Source of the DNA: Phascolomyces articulosus
Taxonomy: Eukaryota; Mucoromycota; Mucoromycetes; Mucorales; Lichtheimiaceae
Reading direction: 5' to 3'
NCBI GenBank assembly: GCA_025677815.1
Contig: JAIXMP010000042.1
Span: 124,001 to 188,000 of the forward strand
DNA length: 64,000 nucleotides
The notes under the pieces were generated by a model. The model ran no database searches. It was not told the origin of the DNA and saw only the letters and a program-made list of their open reading frames with translations. A program made the translations under genes and the position numbers. Of the stretch, positions 1-10,987 are shown piece after piece (position 1 is the stretch's first letter; each line of letters begins with the position of its first letter).

Positions 1-47
1 ACTTCCTCAGCCAACAGTTTAACAAAAGATTTCGAAAATATACTTAG

Positions 48-2591
48 GACACTGAAATTATCACCACGATGGCAGTAAAGCCGGATGGAAAACATCTTGT
101 CTCAGCTAGTCGAAGTCTTCAAATGCGTATTTGGGATTTATCCACCGGTGAATGCATACGTACTACAAAGGCACACGAAGCCCCTGTTATTGTCATGGAT
201 ATTGATCATACATCTACATTAGTTGCTACAGGTGGTGCAGATGGTGTTGTAAAAGTATGGGATATTGATCGAGGATTTTGTACTCATGTCTTCAATGGTC
301 ATCGAGGTGTTGTGAGTGCTGTCAAATTTCATCATATGAACGGTCAATGGTATTTAGCTTCTGGTGCAGATGATTGTGAAGTTCGTATTTGGAATCTCCA
401 AACCAAAAAGTAAGTTTCTTTTTCTTTGTCACCTATGAAGCAGTCAATTGTTAATATAACCAACTGGATGATATATAAAATGTTTAGGTGTATGGGTGTA
501 TTGCAGAGTCATGTTAGTGTTATTCGTGGATTGGACTTCTCAGCTGATGGAAGAACACTGATCTCGGGCTCTCGTGATAAAGTAGTCAATGTTTGGGATT
601 GGCAAACAAAGAAATTGAAAACAACATATCCTATTTATGAAACTTTGGAAACGGTTGGATTCCTCACAAAAGATACTGATTTATCCGCTTATGATGAACG
701 ATGGCAATCTGAAGAATTATTTTATACTGGTGGTGATGGTGGTCTTGTACGGTTATGGGATTTAAAAACAGGCGAACAAGTACAGGCACAAGAAAAAGAA
801 GAAAATAGCAAACATACCATTACTGATGTCATGTAAATAATTTTTGGATGAATTTAATAGGATGGATATGGATTTTGTTTATTAACAAAAGACACGTCAA
901 TATTTTCTTTCTTTTTATAGTTATTCACGAAAATCACAATTTCTTGCTGCAGTCACAAACGATCAAAATATTCTTATCTATTCTATTCCCCAACAACTTC
1001 ATCGTGTAAAACAAATCGTCGGCTACAACGATCAAATTGTCGATATTGCCTATATTGGCCCAGAAGAATCACATTTGGCTGCTGTCACTAACAGTCAAGT
1101 GCTTCGTGTATATAATATCGAAACTCAGGATTGTGAATTACTCTATGGACATCAGGATATGATTATTTGCGTTGATCGATCTCGCGTGGATGGTACATTA
1201 TTTGCTACAGGTTCCAAAGATCGAACTGCTCGATTATGGCGAATGATAGAGGACGATGAAAACAATAAATATGACTGTGTAGGTGTATGTGTGGGTCATA
1301 CAGAATCTATTGGTGCTGTAGCTTTACCCAACAAATCGACACACTTTTTATTAACAGGTGGTCAGGATCGTACTGTTAAATACTGGCATTTGGATTGGAA
1401 AAAGGACAGCAAACCACGCGCATTATATACGCATCAAGCACACGAGAAAGATATCAATACAATTGCTATCGCACCTAATGATAAATTCTTTGCCACTGGA
1501 TCACAAGATAAATTGGTAAAAATGTGGAGCGTAGACACAGGAGAGTTATTGGGTACTTGCAAAGGACATAAACGGGGTGTATGGAGCGTTCAGTTCTCAC
1601 CAGTGGATCAAGTTATTGCTACAAGTTCCGGTGATAAGACCATCAAATTATGGAATGTTCGAGATTTCACATGTATAAAAACATTTGAAGGACATACCAA
1701 CTCGGTCTTACGTGTTGATTTCTTGACAGCTGGTATGCAATTAGTGTCGAGTGGTTCAGATGGTTTGGTCAAAGTATGGACTATCAAGACGAATGAATGC
1801 GAAACATCACTGGATAATCACACGGAAAAAGTGTGGGCATTGGCAGTTCGAAAGGATCAAAAATATATTGCATCAGCAGGCGCAGATTCTGTCGTGAATT
1901 TCTGGGAAGATGTTACCCGAGAAGAACAAGAACAAGAATTACGTGAAAAAGAAGAATTTATTATCAAGTAATGTTTCATTTTTTATATAAAGAACAAATG
2001 TGTTTGGTTAAAGAAAAGAGAAGTAAAAAAATCAATTTCTAAACGATAACTATAACAATGATAGGGAGCAAGAATTGCAAAACTTTATGCACAAAAAAGA
2101 TTATTTGAATGCCATCTTATTAGCATTATCGCTTGAACAGCCTTATCGACTATTGACATTGTTTCGAACAGTTATGGAAGAAAATGATCAAGAAGGAACT
2201 ATTACCGGAAGTCAAGCTGTGGATTCAATTCTTGCAGAATTAGGGACACAGAATTTAGAAAAAATATTGGGATATATTCGTGACTGGAACACGAATGCAA
2301 AGCATGCCCATATAGCACAAACAATTTTGAATGCCATCTTATCATCACATAGTTCTGAAGAAATTGTAGAACTTGCCAATGCGAAGGAAGTAAGTTGACA
2401 TTTTTATTTTTCTATTATGGATAGACTGTAATAAAATCAACCAATGGATCACTCACATCTTTTAATGATAATAATAATAATAGGTAATTGATGGATTATT
2501 GCCATATACAGACCGTCATTTCCAACGTCTTGATGACTTTATTACCCAATCTTATATTGTAGATTATACTTTGCATGCACAGGAATCATAA
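48..2591 (+). CDS. UTP13: U3 snoRNP WD40 protein Utp13 (TBL3), 5' partial
   Basis: Exons 48-409, 488-832, 921-1967, 2065-2389 and 2484-2591 join in frame to give 728 residues; position 47 ends an acceptor (cttag), so the first exon lies left of the window. Utp13 is a UtpB-subcomplex WD40 protein of the small-subunit processome, acting in the nucleolus on 18S pre-rRNA. Many WD40 blades ending in VWD, IWNL, LWRM, LWNV or VWTI are visible, followed by the C-terminal helical Utp13 domain (FMHKKDYLNAILLALSLEQP). Yeast and human proteins are about 810-820 residues, so roughly 80-90 N-terminal residues are missing. The gene faces TAF6 tail to tail with a 115-bp gap that starts with an AAT-repeat. 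Family assignment is firm. Confidence 0.93.
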
Positions 2592-2597
2592 TTCATA

Positions 2598-2626
2598 TTA
2601 ATAATAATAATAATAATAATAATAAC
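2598..2626. repeat. (TAA)n microsatellite
   Basis: Uninterrupted trinucleotide repeat beginning a few bases after the UTP13 stop codon, in the short gap between the two convergent genes. It probably lies in the 3' UTR. Confidence 0.9.
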
Positions 2627-2706
2627 ATAATGTTACCTTTTTACATTATCCTATTTATTTTGCACGAATTTTATAATGGGTTTCTTTTATCAGTGAATAT
2701 ATTTTA

Positions 2707-4753
2707 TTAATGAGCTGCATCCATAATGTTTTGTAAAGCAATTTGTTTGATATCTTCATTCCGAGATAAGAATTCGTCACCAATAACAGAACCAATCACG
2801 CTCAGAAACTTTTGTTTGTCTTCGCTTGAGGCTAATAGATCTTTGTTTTTGTTTTCTTCTACTGCATCTTGTGCCACCTGCTCAATTACATGCTATTTGA
2901 ATAATTATTCATATATAATAGTTAGATGTATGTTGTGAATATTTCACCTCTCTTTTTCTCTCATTTTTATCAGTAAAATAATATATATTTCTTGATATCA
3001 CTCCGACGCTCCTTTCTCTATCGCTATCTCTATAAAGATGACCACTCTCAAGCACACAATACATTTTATTTTCAGATAAGAATAATACTTACCACGAGCG
3101 CTGATTGACACATTTCCGCATCTTGTTTCTTTTGTATACTATTACTCTCCAATGCATTACTAAGAATAACCTCACTATAAAACTTGATATTGGGTACAAG
3201 TAACACCCGAGTCACTTCAACCCCCAATTTTTGTAAACCAATGATGGCACCATATTGTGTTGTTATAGGTCGCGCAGGATCCATAAATGCCCGTAATAAT
3301 GTCTTTGTAATACGAGGTTGCAGTGTATGATAAGCTTTTCCGTATTCTGCACAAATATTCGCAATCAATGATGCAGCGCGTCGACGTACAGACCAATGAT
3401 CTTGTTGCATTGGGTTTTCACAGATAGTTTTACCCACGAGACAAGTTAAAATCGGTGGGATTAATTGATGAAGCTTTTTTGAAAAAAAAAAAGAAAATGT
3501 TTCCAAAAACTAGTTAGACACGTACAACCTTTTCTCCACCAGCTTCCTACTTTTTTTTTTCTTTTCGATTAATTGTTGCATGATAGGGGAAAAAAACTTA
3601 CATAGGGTTCGACAAAGAGATGTTTGTTGTTTAAAAGAGAATGAGACATAGACAACATGGCACTAAGGATGTCCAAGTCTTTATGATTTTGTGTAATTTT
3701 TTTGTGTATGTGTTGTACAAAGTAAGGTAATAATTGATGGAGACCTGGATCCATGCGTAAACTTTCGTAAGCTTGTGATCGTAATCTTTCATCATCGCTC
3801 AGGACAGCTTCAGTGATGCGTTCAAAGTACATTTGTAATTCTTTGGAGAGTACGTGTTTCACCAATGGTTTAACATCCACTTGATCAGATATATTGCCCC
3901 CATGGCCTTTGTTTGTTCGTTTTGATAAAATATCCGCTTTGGCATCTACAATAAATTGAATAGATATCAGTATACATTAAAAGTTTTTTGATCCAGATAT
4001 ATGTGTTTCCCTACAAAAAAAATCCAAATCAAAACCTCATTAGATAATGTATTTTATTTTACCTCCTGGAGTAGGGTTTTGTGGAATTGCAGGTTGAACA
4101 CCTTCAATGGCAAGCCAATGAGCTGTAAATGCCACATCCAATGGGATTTTAGGTAATGGTTTGCTTAATATCGTATCAAAATCCACTTCATTATCTTCAG
4201 CAAAATAGACATCATTCGCGTTAACTGTTGCTTTTCTGAATTTGGGTGGGTCACTGCACGCATATCCATATAATGGCTAATCATCCCCATAGATATATTG
4301 TTAATAACGCGAAGTTCTTCCCGTTTTGATCTGTTTGATAATTCGTGTTTGAAAATATTATAGGTTACCTCGACGTTTTTCAATCGAAGGGCTGAATTAA
4401 TATCGTCAACACCAAGTTTTGATCGTTTAGAATGTCGCATAAATTTAGTTGCTTCCTAAAAAAATAAATATGAATCATTAGATAATTATTACTTGTCATA
4501 CTTTTTCCTACGGGGGAATCGATCATTATTTACTTGAATCAGTTCGTGAACTCGATATTCGACATCTTGAGCAAGTGCCGTGGCTACTTCATCTTTTAGA
4601 TTGGTAATGCCAAGTGATTCACTAATATTCTATTATATGGTAACAACACTTATCATTTGAGTGTCATGTTTTATGATTGCATTATTTATAGTTCAATGGT
4701 TTTTAAAAATGAAAAAAAAGTACCTTGATTGTTTCTTTTGGAAATACGGACAT
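2707..4753 (-). CDS. TAF6: TFIID/SAGA subunit TAF6, histone-fold protein
   Basis: Seven exons (4753-4724, 4629-4534, 4455-4369, 4276-4063, 3945-3602, 3473-3093, 2892-2707) give 445 residues. The N-terminus MSVFPKETIK followed by SESLGI and the LGVDDINSALRLKNVEPLYG segment form the TAF6 histone fold (about residues 1-75), which pairs with TAF9. The linker ends in PLPKIPLDVAFTAHWLAIEG, a hallmark of TAF6, and the rest is the HEAT-like TAF6 C-terminal domain (VRRRAASLIANIC). The 92-nt intron 4368-4277 has no stop in the preceding frame, so an unspliced ORF runs through it, but only splicing restores the conserved PLYG continuation. It is a general transcription factor subunit in the nucleus. Confidence 0.92.
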
Positions 4754-5275
4754 GGTTATTTATATGTAGAACAGAAAGAAAATTCACTGAGGTGAGCTGC
4801 GCTGTAAATGAAATTCTAGTTTTTTGACAATTCATCCAACTTGTTTTTTTTATTGTGCATAAATATAACATAGCAAGTAGTGTGATACTTTATTAGTATT
4901 ACTAGAAAGTTTTATAATGATTTTTATACTGATTATTTATGTGTTGTATAAATTGTGGTCACTGATAAAAACCATTATTTAACACTACATAACTTATGAT
5001 GGAGTGGTGAAAGCCGTTTTTTTTTCTTCCGTGTTACAATCAGCAGCAGTTATGCCTATCATCGTGGTAATCAGTGTGTTCAAAGAACTAGCAACAAAAA
5101 GAAGAGTATAGAATAGTGAATAGTGTAAACTTTTTTTTTATAAACAATCAAAAATAATAATATGTATATGACAGGACATAAATATATATATCTGTTGTAA
5201 AATTAATGGTTTTTTCTATAAATTGTGAAATAATGAACCAGTTTTCCCATAGCTGCAATAATGTCACCAATATAT
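4754..5275. other. intergenic: TAF6 upstream region and F-box gene 3' region
   Basis: About 520 bases between the TAF6 start and the end of the first F-box gene, both on the minus strand. AT-rich with several T-runs; no further gene, RNA or repeat seen. Confidence 0.6.
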
Positions 5276-7134
5276 TTATTTATATGTTTTAATTCGATCC
5301 GAGAATTCAACCAAGGCTTCTCGAGTAATTGTCCTTTCTCTGTCACGTAATGAACGTTTCTCGAAAACGGGTGTAGTTGAAAGCCTGCCAAATTCCCTGT
5401 CAGTGAATCGAATAATGGTATTTACTTCCAAAGCACAAAGGTAGGTATCACGTTGTCGTAACAATTTACAAAATTCATCCATGCCTTGTTCTGTCACCTG
5501 CTTTGCGTTATTAATCTTGATTTCTCGAAGAGTTTCTATTTTAGCGAGTTCTCGAATTATGATATCATCAAGCACCATCTCTTCACCACAAAGATGAATG
5601 CAATGTATTTTTTGTTGTTTTTGCTGCTGCTGCTGGTACCGTCGTTCTTGGTTATTAAAACAATATGTAGAATCTATGTCGTCGTCGTCGTCATTATTAT
5701 TATTCTTATTGATACTTTTGTTGGTAGTTGCAAAATGTTCCATCAGCCCAAGTATATCAGAGTAATTCGCTTGTACTTTATCACCTAAAACCAGACGTTT
5801 TAAACACCTAAATTTTCTAATGGATTCAAAAATAGTTGAGTCTTTTAGGTCGCAAACACTGAAGCAAATCTCTTGTAATGAAACAGATGCACGGGAAAGG
5901 AGCATGGCAATAATTTGTGGATTATGCGTGTAGTGACAGATAACCAATGTGCATAAATTCAAAAAAGGATCAACGATACACCTTTGAAATGTTCTATGTA
6001 TACGTGGTAGATCATCTTCTCGGCTGATAGAAGAGTTACCATGCTTCTTCCCTTTTATATGAAGATTCTCGATAGTAGCTGTATGTCTGGAAAGGAATAA
6101 TATGAAACCTATTTCACTGTGACCATACAATTCAAGGTGGCGTAACCCTTGTGATGATCGAATTAGGGAGTGGCCAGTGTTATTTTTTAACGCAGAAGTA
6201 GTAGTTGCTGGTATTATAGTTTTATATCCTAATTGTAGCCATTTTGATGTATTGTTGGGTGTTTCTGGATTATATGATAAATATTCGAGTTGGTTCCCAT
6301 AGGATTGTCTGATAATATCCAATGCTTCGCTAAATGAGCACATACCAATGGATAGCCGGCGTATGTTTGGACAAAGAATGACTAATGATTGAAGGAAGCT
6401 AATATGTACAGAAGGAGCATCCACTATCAAATGTGTGAGTGTTATGTTTCGGACATTAGAACCTGCCACCCTAAGATTATTATTGACATAAAAATCCTGA
6501 TCAGGTACTATCGAAGAATCTGTTACACACCACCAAAAATGTTCAAGTTGTTGGCATGTTGAAACCACCGTTTCAAAAGATACATCCGACGAATTGGAGG
6601 ATAATTTAAATTGTTTCAATGTGTTTGATACAGCATGAAGTGCTGGGAGTAGACGAGTATTTTTTGAAATTGCACAATCTGAAAAAAAACCTTTAATAAG
6701 CCATTCAAAACCAACAAAGTATATACATTCATCTTTTTACATTTTTACAAGCACTTACCATTAATTTCCAAATGTTCAAGTTTAACAAATATTCCACGTT
6801 CAAGTAGATGAAGTACTCGAGTATACATATCGCCTGAAATAACAAATGACAATCCTAGGTGCTCTACGTGGGGAGCGACGGAAGCCAATGTAGTCAGAAC
6901 GTGTATGTTAAGCTGTGCCCGAAAAATAGTAACTCTAGACCAGAGCTTGCAGCATGAAAGAAGTCGTGCTTTCCATACCTTGGAAACGTTGAATAGGTGA
7001 AATAGCTCCACGGCACTAAAATGCTTCATAATAAGAGGTACAAGATCAAATGGTAATTCAGAAATGAAATCAACACATGAAAGGTGTAATGAATAAAAAT
7101 GATTGGGTGTTTGATTAACTATTGCTGGCGTCAT
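5276..7134 (-). CDS. F-box/leucine-rich-repeat protein, paralogue A
   Basis: Two exons (7134-6759, 6678-5276) encode 592 residues. An F-box lies at about residues 22-65 (FISELPFDLVPLIMKHFSAV), expected to bind Skp1 in an SCF ubiquitin ligase; the rest is divergent leucine-rich-repeat-like sequence (LEHLGLSF, LEHLEINGK, LTHLIVDAP, LRHLELYG), probably the substrate-binding part. A poly-Asn/Asp run (about 5680-5710) and a Gln-rich stretch interrupt the C-terminal third. The start was chosen at MTPAIV because the neighbouring paralogue B starts at the same place; an in-frame upstream ATG at 7203 exists. Paralogue B follows upstream in the same orientation with an intron at the same site and phase. 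Substrate unknown. Confidence 0.82.
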
Positions 7135-7585
7135 GGTTGTGAATCTCCTATATCTGGAGCATATGTGGATGAAAAACAATGGTGGGAAACATATGTTTAT
7201 CATAAAGAACCATAATATTTGTACGCATCACCTGACTTTGTCCCACCAACATCCCTAATCTGGTAAATATTCAAGGTGTAATATTTAATAATGGCATCCA
7301 CTAAATAATGAAGTCGACAACAAGTACCCTTGGCATGTAATATAAACATATATCATTGGAGATCCATACTTGTATACGCACTAGTCAATCATAATAATTA
7401 CACTTTTTTTTTTAAAGATAGCACATATTAGATATTTTGATCTGAGTTATTCTCATGAACAAGTAATGATAAAACTTTATTTGTATACATTAAAAAATCA
7501 TCAACTTTTAATTGTTTTGTTTGTATTATTATTAATTGGATCGACGGTTAAAGCAAAGTTAGTCACTTTATATTTAGTCTTCCTT
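7135..7585. other. intergenic between the tandem F-box genes
   Basis: About 450 bases separating paralogue A (promoter side) from paralogue B (3' side). AT-rich; nothing else recognised. Confidence 0.55.
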
Positions 7586-9414
7586 TTATGTATAAACTTG
7601 GTCCAAAAAGTCAAGCAAGACCTTTCGAGTAGTAATTTTCTGTTGTTCGCTCCAGACTGTCAATATCTCCAGTGAAGGTAAATGAGAGAGTTGGCGTAAA
7701 GCCTTATTGTTAAGCTGAATGCGAGAACTCAGTTCCAATATCTGGAGGCAGGCACCACATTGTCGTAATAGTTCACAAATTTCATCCATGTTTTCGTCTG
7801 CTATTTCTTCTGTACAATAGATACCTAATTCTTGAAGAGTTTCGATTTTAACCAATTCACGTAAAATAATATCATCAAGTGACATTTCTTCACCAGATAT
7901 ACGAATGGATTGTATCTGTTGATTTTGACGCTCTCGGGTAATAAATGAAGATGAAGCATTAATGTTGTTATTATTCTTATTATTATTAACATTTTTCTTG
8001 TTGGTAATGGCAAAATGTTGAATTAATCCAAGTAAATCAGAATGGTCTACTTGCACTTTATAACAAAAAGACAGGCGTTTTAAACCAGTTAACTTTTTAA
8101 TGGATTGAAAAATAGATGGGTCTTGTAGGTTACAAGTACTGAATGAAAGCTCTTGTAACGTAACTGACACGTGCGACATTAACATGGGAATCATATGTGG
8201 GTAATGTGAATATTGAGAGATCCATAACGTATGTAAATTCAAAAATGGTTTGCTGCATTTTTGAAATATATTATTGATCAATTGGTGTTCGACAACATTG
8301 ACAGGGAAATAGCTTTGTTTTCTCCCTCGTATTTTGAGTTCCTCGATAGTAGAGTTATGCTCTTCAATGAGTGATACCAAAGCAAGTTCATTGTGTTTAT
8401 ATGAGTCAAGATGACGTAGTCCTTGCAATAATCCATCAGAAGAATGCCCCGCACAATGATGATCTACTCTTGTTGCTGTTGTTTTTGTCTTGACACCTAA
8501 TTCAAACCATGTTGACACACTGCAGCTTTCAGGGTTGAGCGATAAATATTCAAGTTGACTGCCATAGGATTGTTTAATTGAATGAAGGGCATCTTGAGAA
8601 GAGAAAGTACCAATGCATAAATGTCGTACGTTTGGGCAAAGATCGGTTAACTGTCGGATAAATGACATATATACAGAAGGAGCACTCACAATCAAATGTG
8701 TAAGGTTGGTGTTTTTGTTATAAAAATTCTTGATAGCATTATAATTCATAATACCAGTTTGCGTATCAGTAGCAGAACTCCACCATAAACGTTCAAGTCC
8801 CTGACATACTGAAACCACTCTTTGAAGAGATACACCAGAAGATCTGGTAGATAACTTTAGCTCCTTCAAAGTATTAGATACGGCGTAAAGAGCTGGAAGT
8901 ATTGTAGTGTTCTTTGAAAGATTACAATCTATATCATTGAAAGTATGATTAAATTTGTACATAAAAAACAACAAATTATGATTTTAATGTATTATATCGG
9001 ATCCACGTTTTTTTTTTTTTTTTTTTTTTACCATACCAACTTACCAGTGATTTCCAAGTGTTTTAAATTGACAAATATACCACTTTCAAGTAGTTGAAGT
9101 GCTCGAGTATACAAACCCTCGGATGCAATAAATGTCAACCCCAAGTGTACCACTTTGTCTGCAACAGTATTCAGCTCCTTCAATATATTGGTGTTAAGCT
9201 CCCAACGAAAAATAACAATACTCAAATATGACTCATAGCATGAAAGGAGTCGCTCTTTCCATATCTTGGAAACGCTGAATAGGTTCAATAGTTCCACAGA
9301 ACTAAAGTTTTTCAGGATGAGAGGCACAAGGTCGAATGGCAATGCAGAAATAAAATCAACACTCGAATGTAATGAACAATGATTGGATGTAGGAATTATT
9401 GTTGTTGAGGTCAT
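7586..9414 (-). CDS. F-box/leucine-rich-repeat protein, paralogue B
   Basis: Two exons (9414-9045, 8928-7586) encode 570 residues. The F-box (FISALPFDLVPLILKNFSSV, about residues 20-62) is nearly the same as in paralogue A, and the leucine-rich body aligns throughout (NTLKELKLS, LTHLIVSAPSVYMSFI, LRHLDSYKHNEL). The single intron sits at the same place, splitting a Gly/Asp junction in phase 1. A poly-Asn insertion (around 7970-8000) matches the position of the Asn/Asp run in A. The intron contains a run of about 21 T (9008-9029). Likely an SCF substrate adaptor; tandem duplication is inferred from the shared architecture. Confidence 0.82.
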
Positions 9415-10987
9415 TTATGAATTTGGTTTATGGTGATGAATGATCAATATATTGCACAGAAAGTAACTGTGTATCATAATATTTAGAAAGCTGCGCCAGA
9501 TTTTAGGCTTATTTTGTATTACCATCGAGTATAGCGCCGCCAAACACTCAAACATTGTTTCTCTACTGATAAAGCGCCGATAAATAATCGAAGATGCTGT
9601 CACTACCATAGATTTTATACAATTACTCTATTTCAATATTTCAATACCCATAAAAAATGATAATTAATCGTGGGTCCTGCCCCCAAAGAACCAAGTTTCA
9701 CTGATGATTATGAGTCAATATTTTAAATTACGAATGCTAATATCTTTTATTGAATTACATCTCAATGATCATTATAGTAATATCAGAATGTATCGTTGAT
9801 AAAAGTTTCTATTTCGACAAGATTATTTTATATTACCCGTGAAAAATAATAAAGTATAATACATTCCATCACTGCTTTATAACTATACTTAGATTCAACT
9901 TGTGATAGTCATGATAGATGACACCGGTATTAATTACGTATTATTATAAAGTTATTTTGTGTTTGAATACCATCTTTATCAAAGAACAATAGAAGGTCAT
10001 TATGTTTCTTTTCTTTCAGTAAATTCCATATATTCCATATATATATATATATCAACAAAAAAAATGGAGTGTGGATAGGAAACCATCTGTGTTAATATAA
10101 ACTAAGCTTATACGTATTTGTTTTTGTAAAAACAAGGTTGGTGTAATATGTTGAAAATCACTACGTCATATTAACGATCTTGAACTAATTATATAAATAA
10201 AGCTACCAATAGCTAACAATAGGGTTATAGCATTTATGTTGTGTCATACGTAGTTATAATATGTTTAGTAGAACAAGAAAATGTGCTGATAAACTCAAGG
10301 ATAATAAAAGTTCCCATAAATAAAAAAGAGTAAATTATAAAAATATAGTATACTTGTTTGATAATATCATCAGTACTATGAGTATAATATATAAAGGTTC
10401 AAGGTTAACTCTGGATAATCGGAAAGCATGATTGCTTGATGTTTTGATCATCGTTCATTATCTGTTGACAACTCTATTTATGAAATAGTTTAAGGTTTTT
10501 TTTACTGAATTTAGTAATTCTCAGTAGTTGGTTATTTGGGTATTATACGATATATATTTTTAAGGTTTAAAGTCCAAATGTGTGAATACACCGGTTTGAC
10601 GTTGCACAAGACCAAAAAAAAGAAGGTAATGCAGAAAAAAGAACATAGAATGCATCAAAATCACAATTGGAATTATTTATTATAAGATAACTATTATACA
10701 ACGTGAAAAAAGAGAAAAACTTTGAAATACTGCCACGTTATTCATAAATGAATAATTTACGTGTTTGATAAAATATACATAAAACAAAATGAGAAAAAAA
10801 GAAAAATGAAATAGAGTAAAAAGATATTAATAATAACAATAATGACGAAGGGGAATATAGGGATAATATATCCAATAAAAAAAATATAAGAGAAGAAAAC
10901 GATATATGGAATGGATGGGATAATGTTAAATGATGATATGGTTAATCAAAGGAAGAAGAGAAAAAAGTAATGACTAAAAAAGGAACT
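9415..10987. other. intergenic, 1.6 kb, no gene recognised
   Basis: AT-rich spacer between the F-box pair and the sulfate permease, containing a short AT microsatellite around 10036-10054 and several A/T runs. A 64-codon minus-strand ORF (9609-9415) ends immediately before the paralogue B start codon, shows no recognisable motif and is probably promoter/5' UTR sequence. Confidence 0.55.

Noticed and set aside
4277..4368. Read-through of the TAF6 intron giving a different tail
   Set aside because: Only the spliced form restores the conserved P-L-Y-G continuation and the rest of the TAF6 domain.
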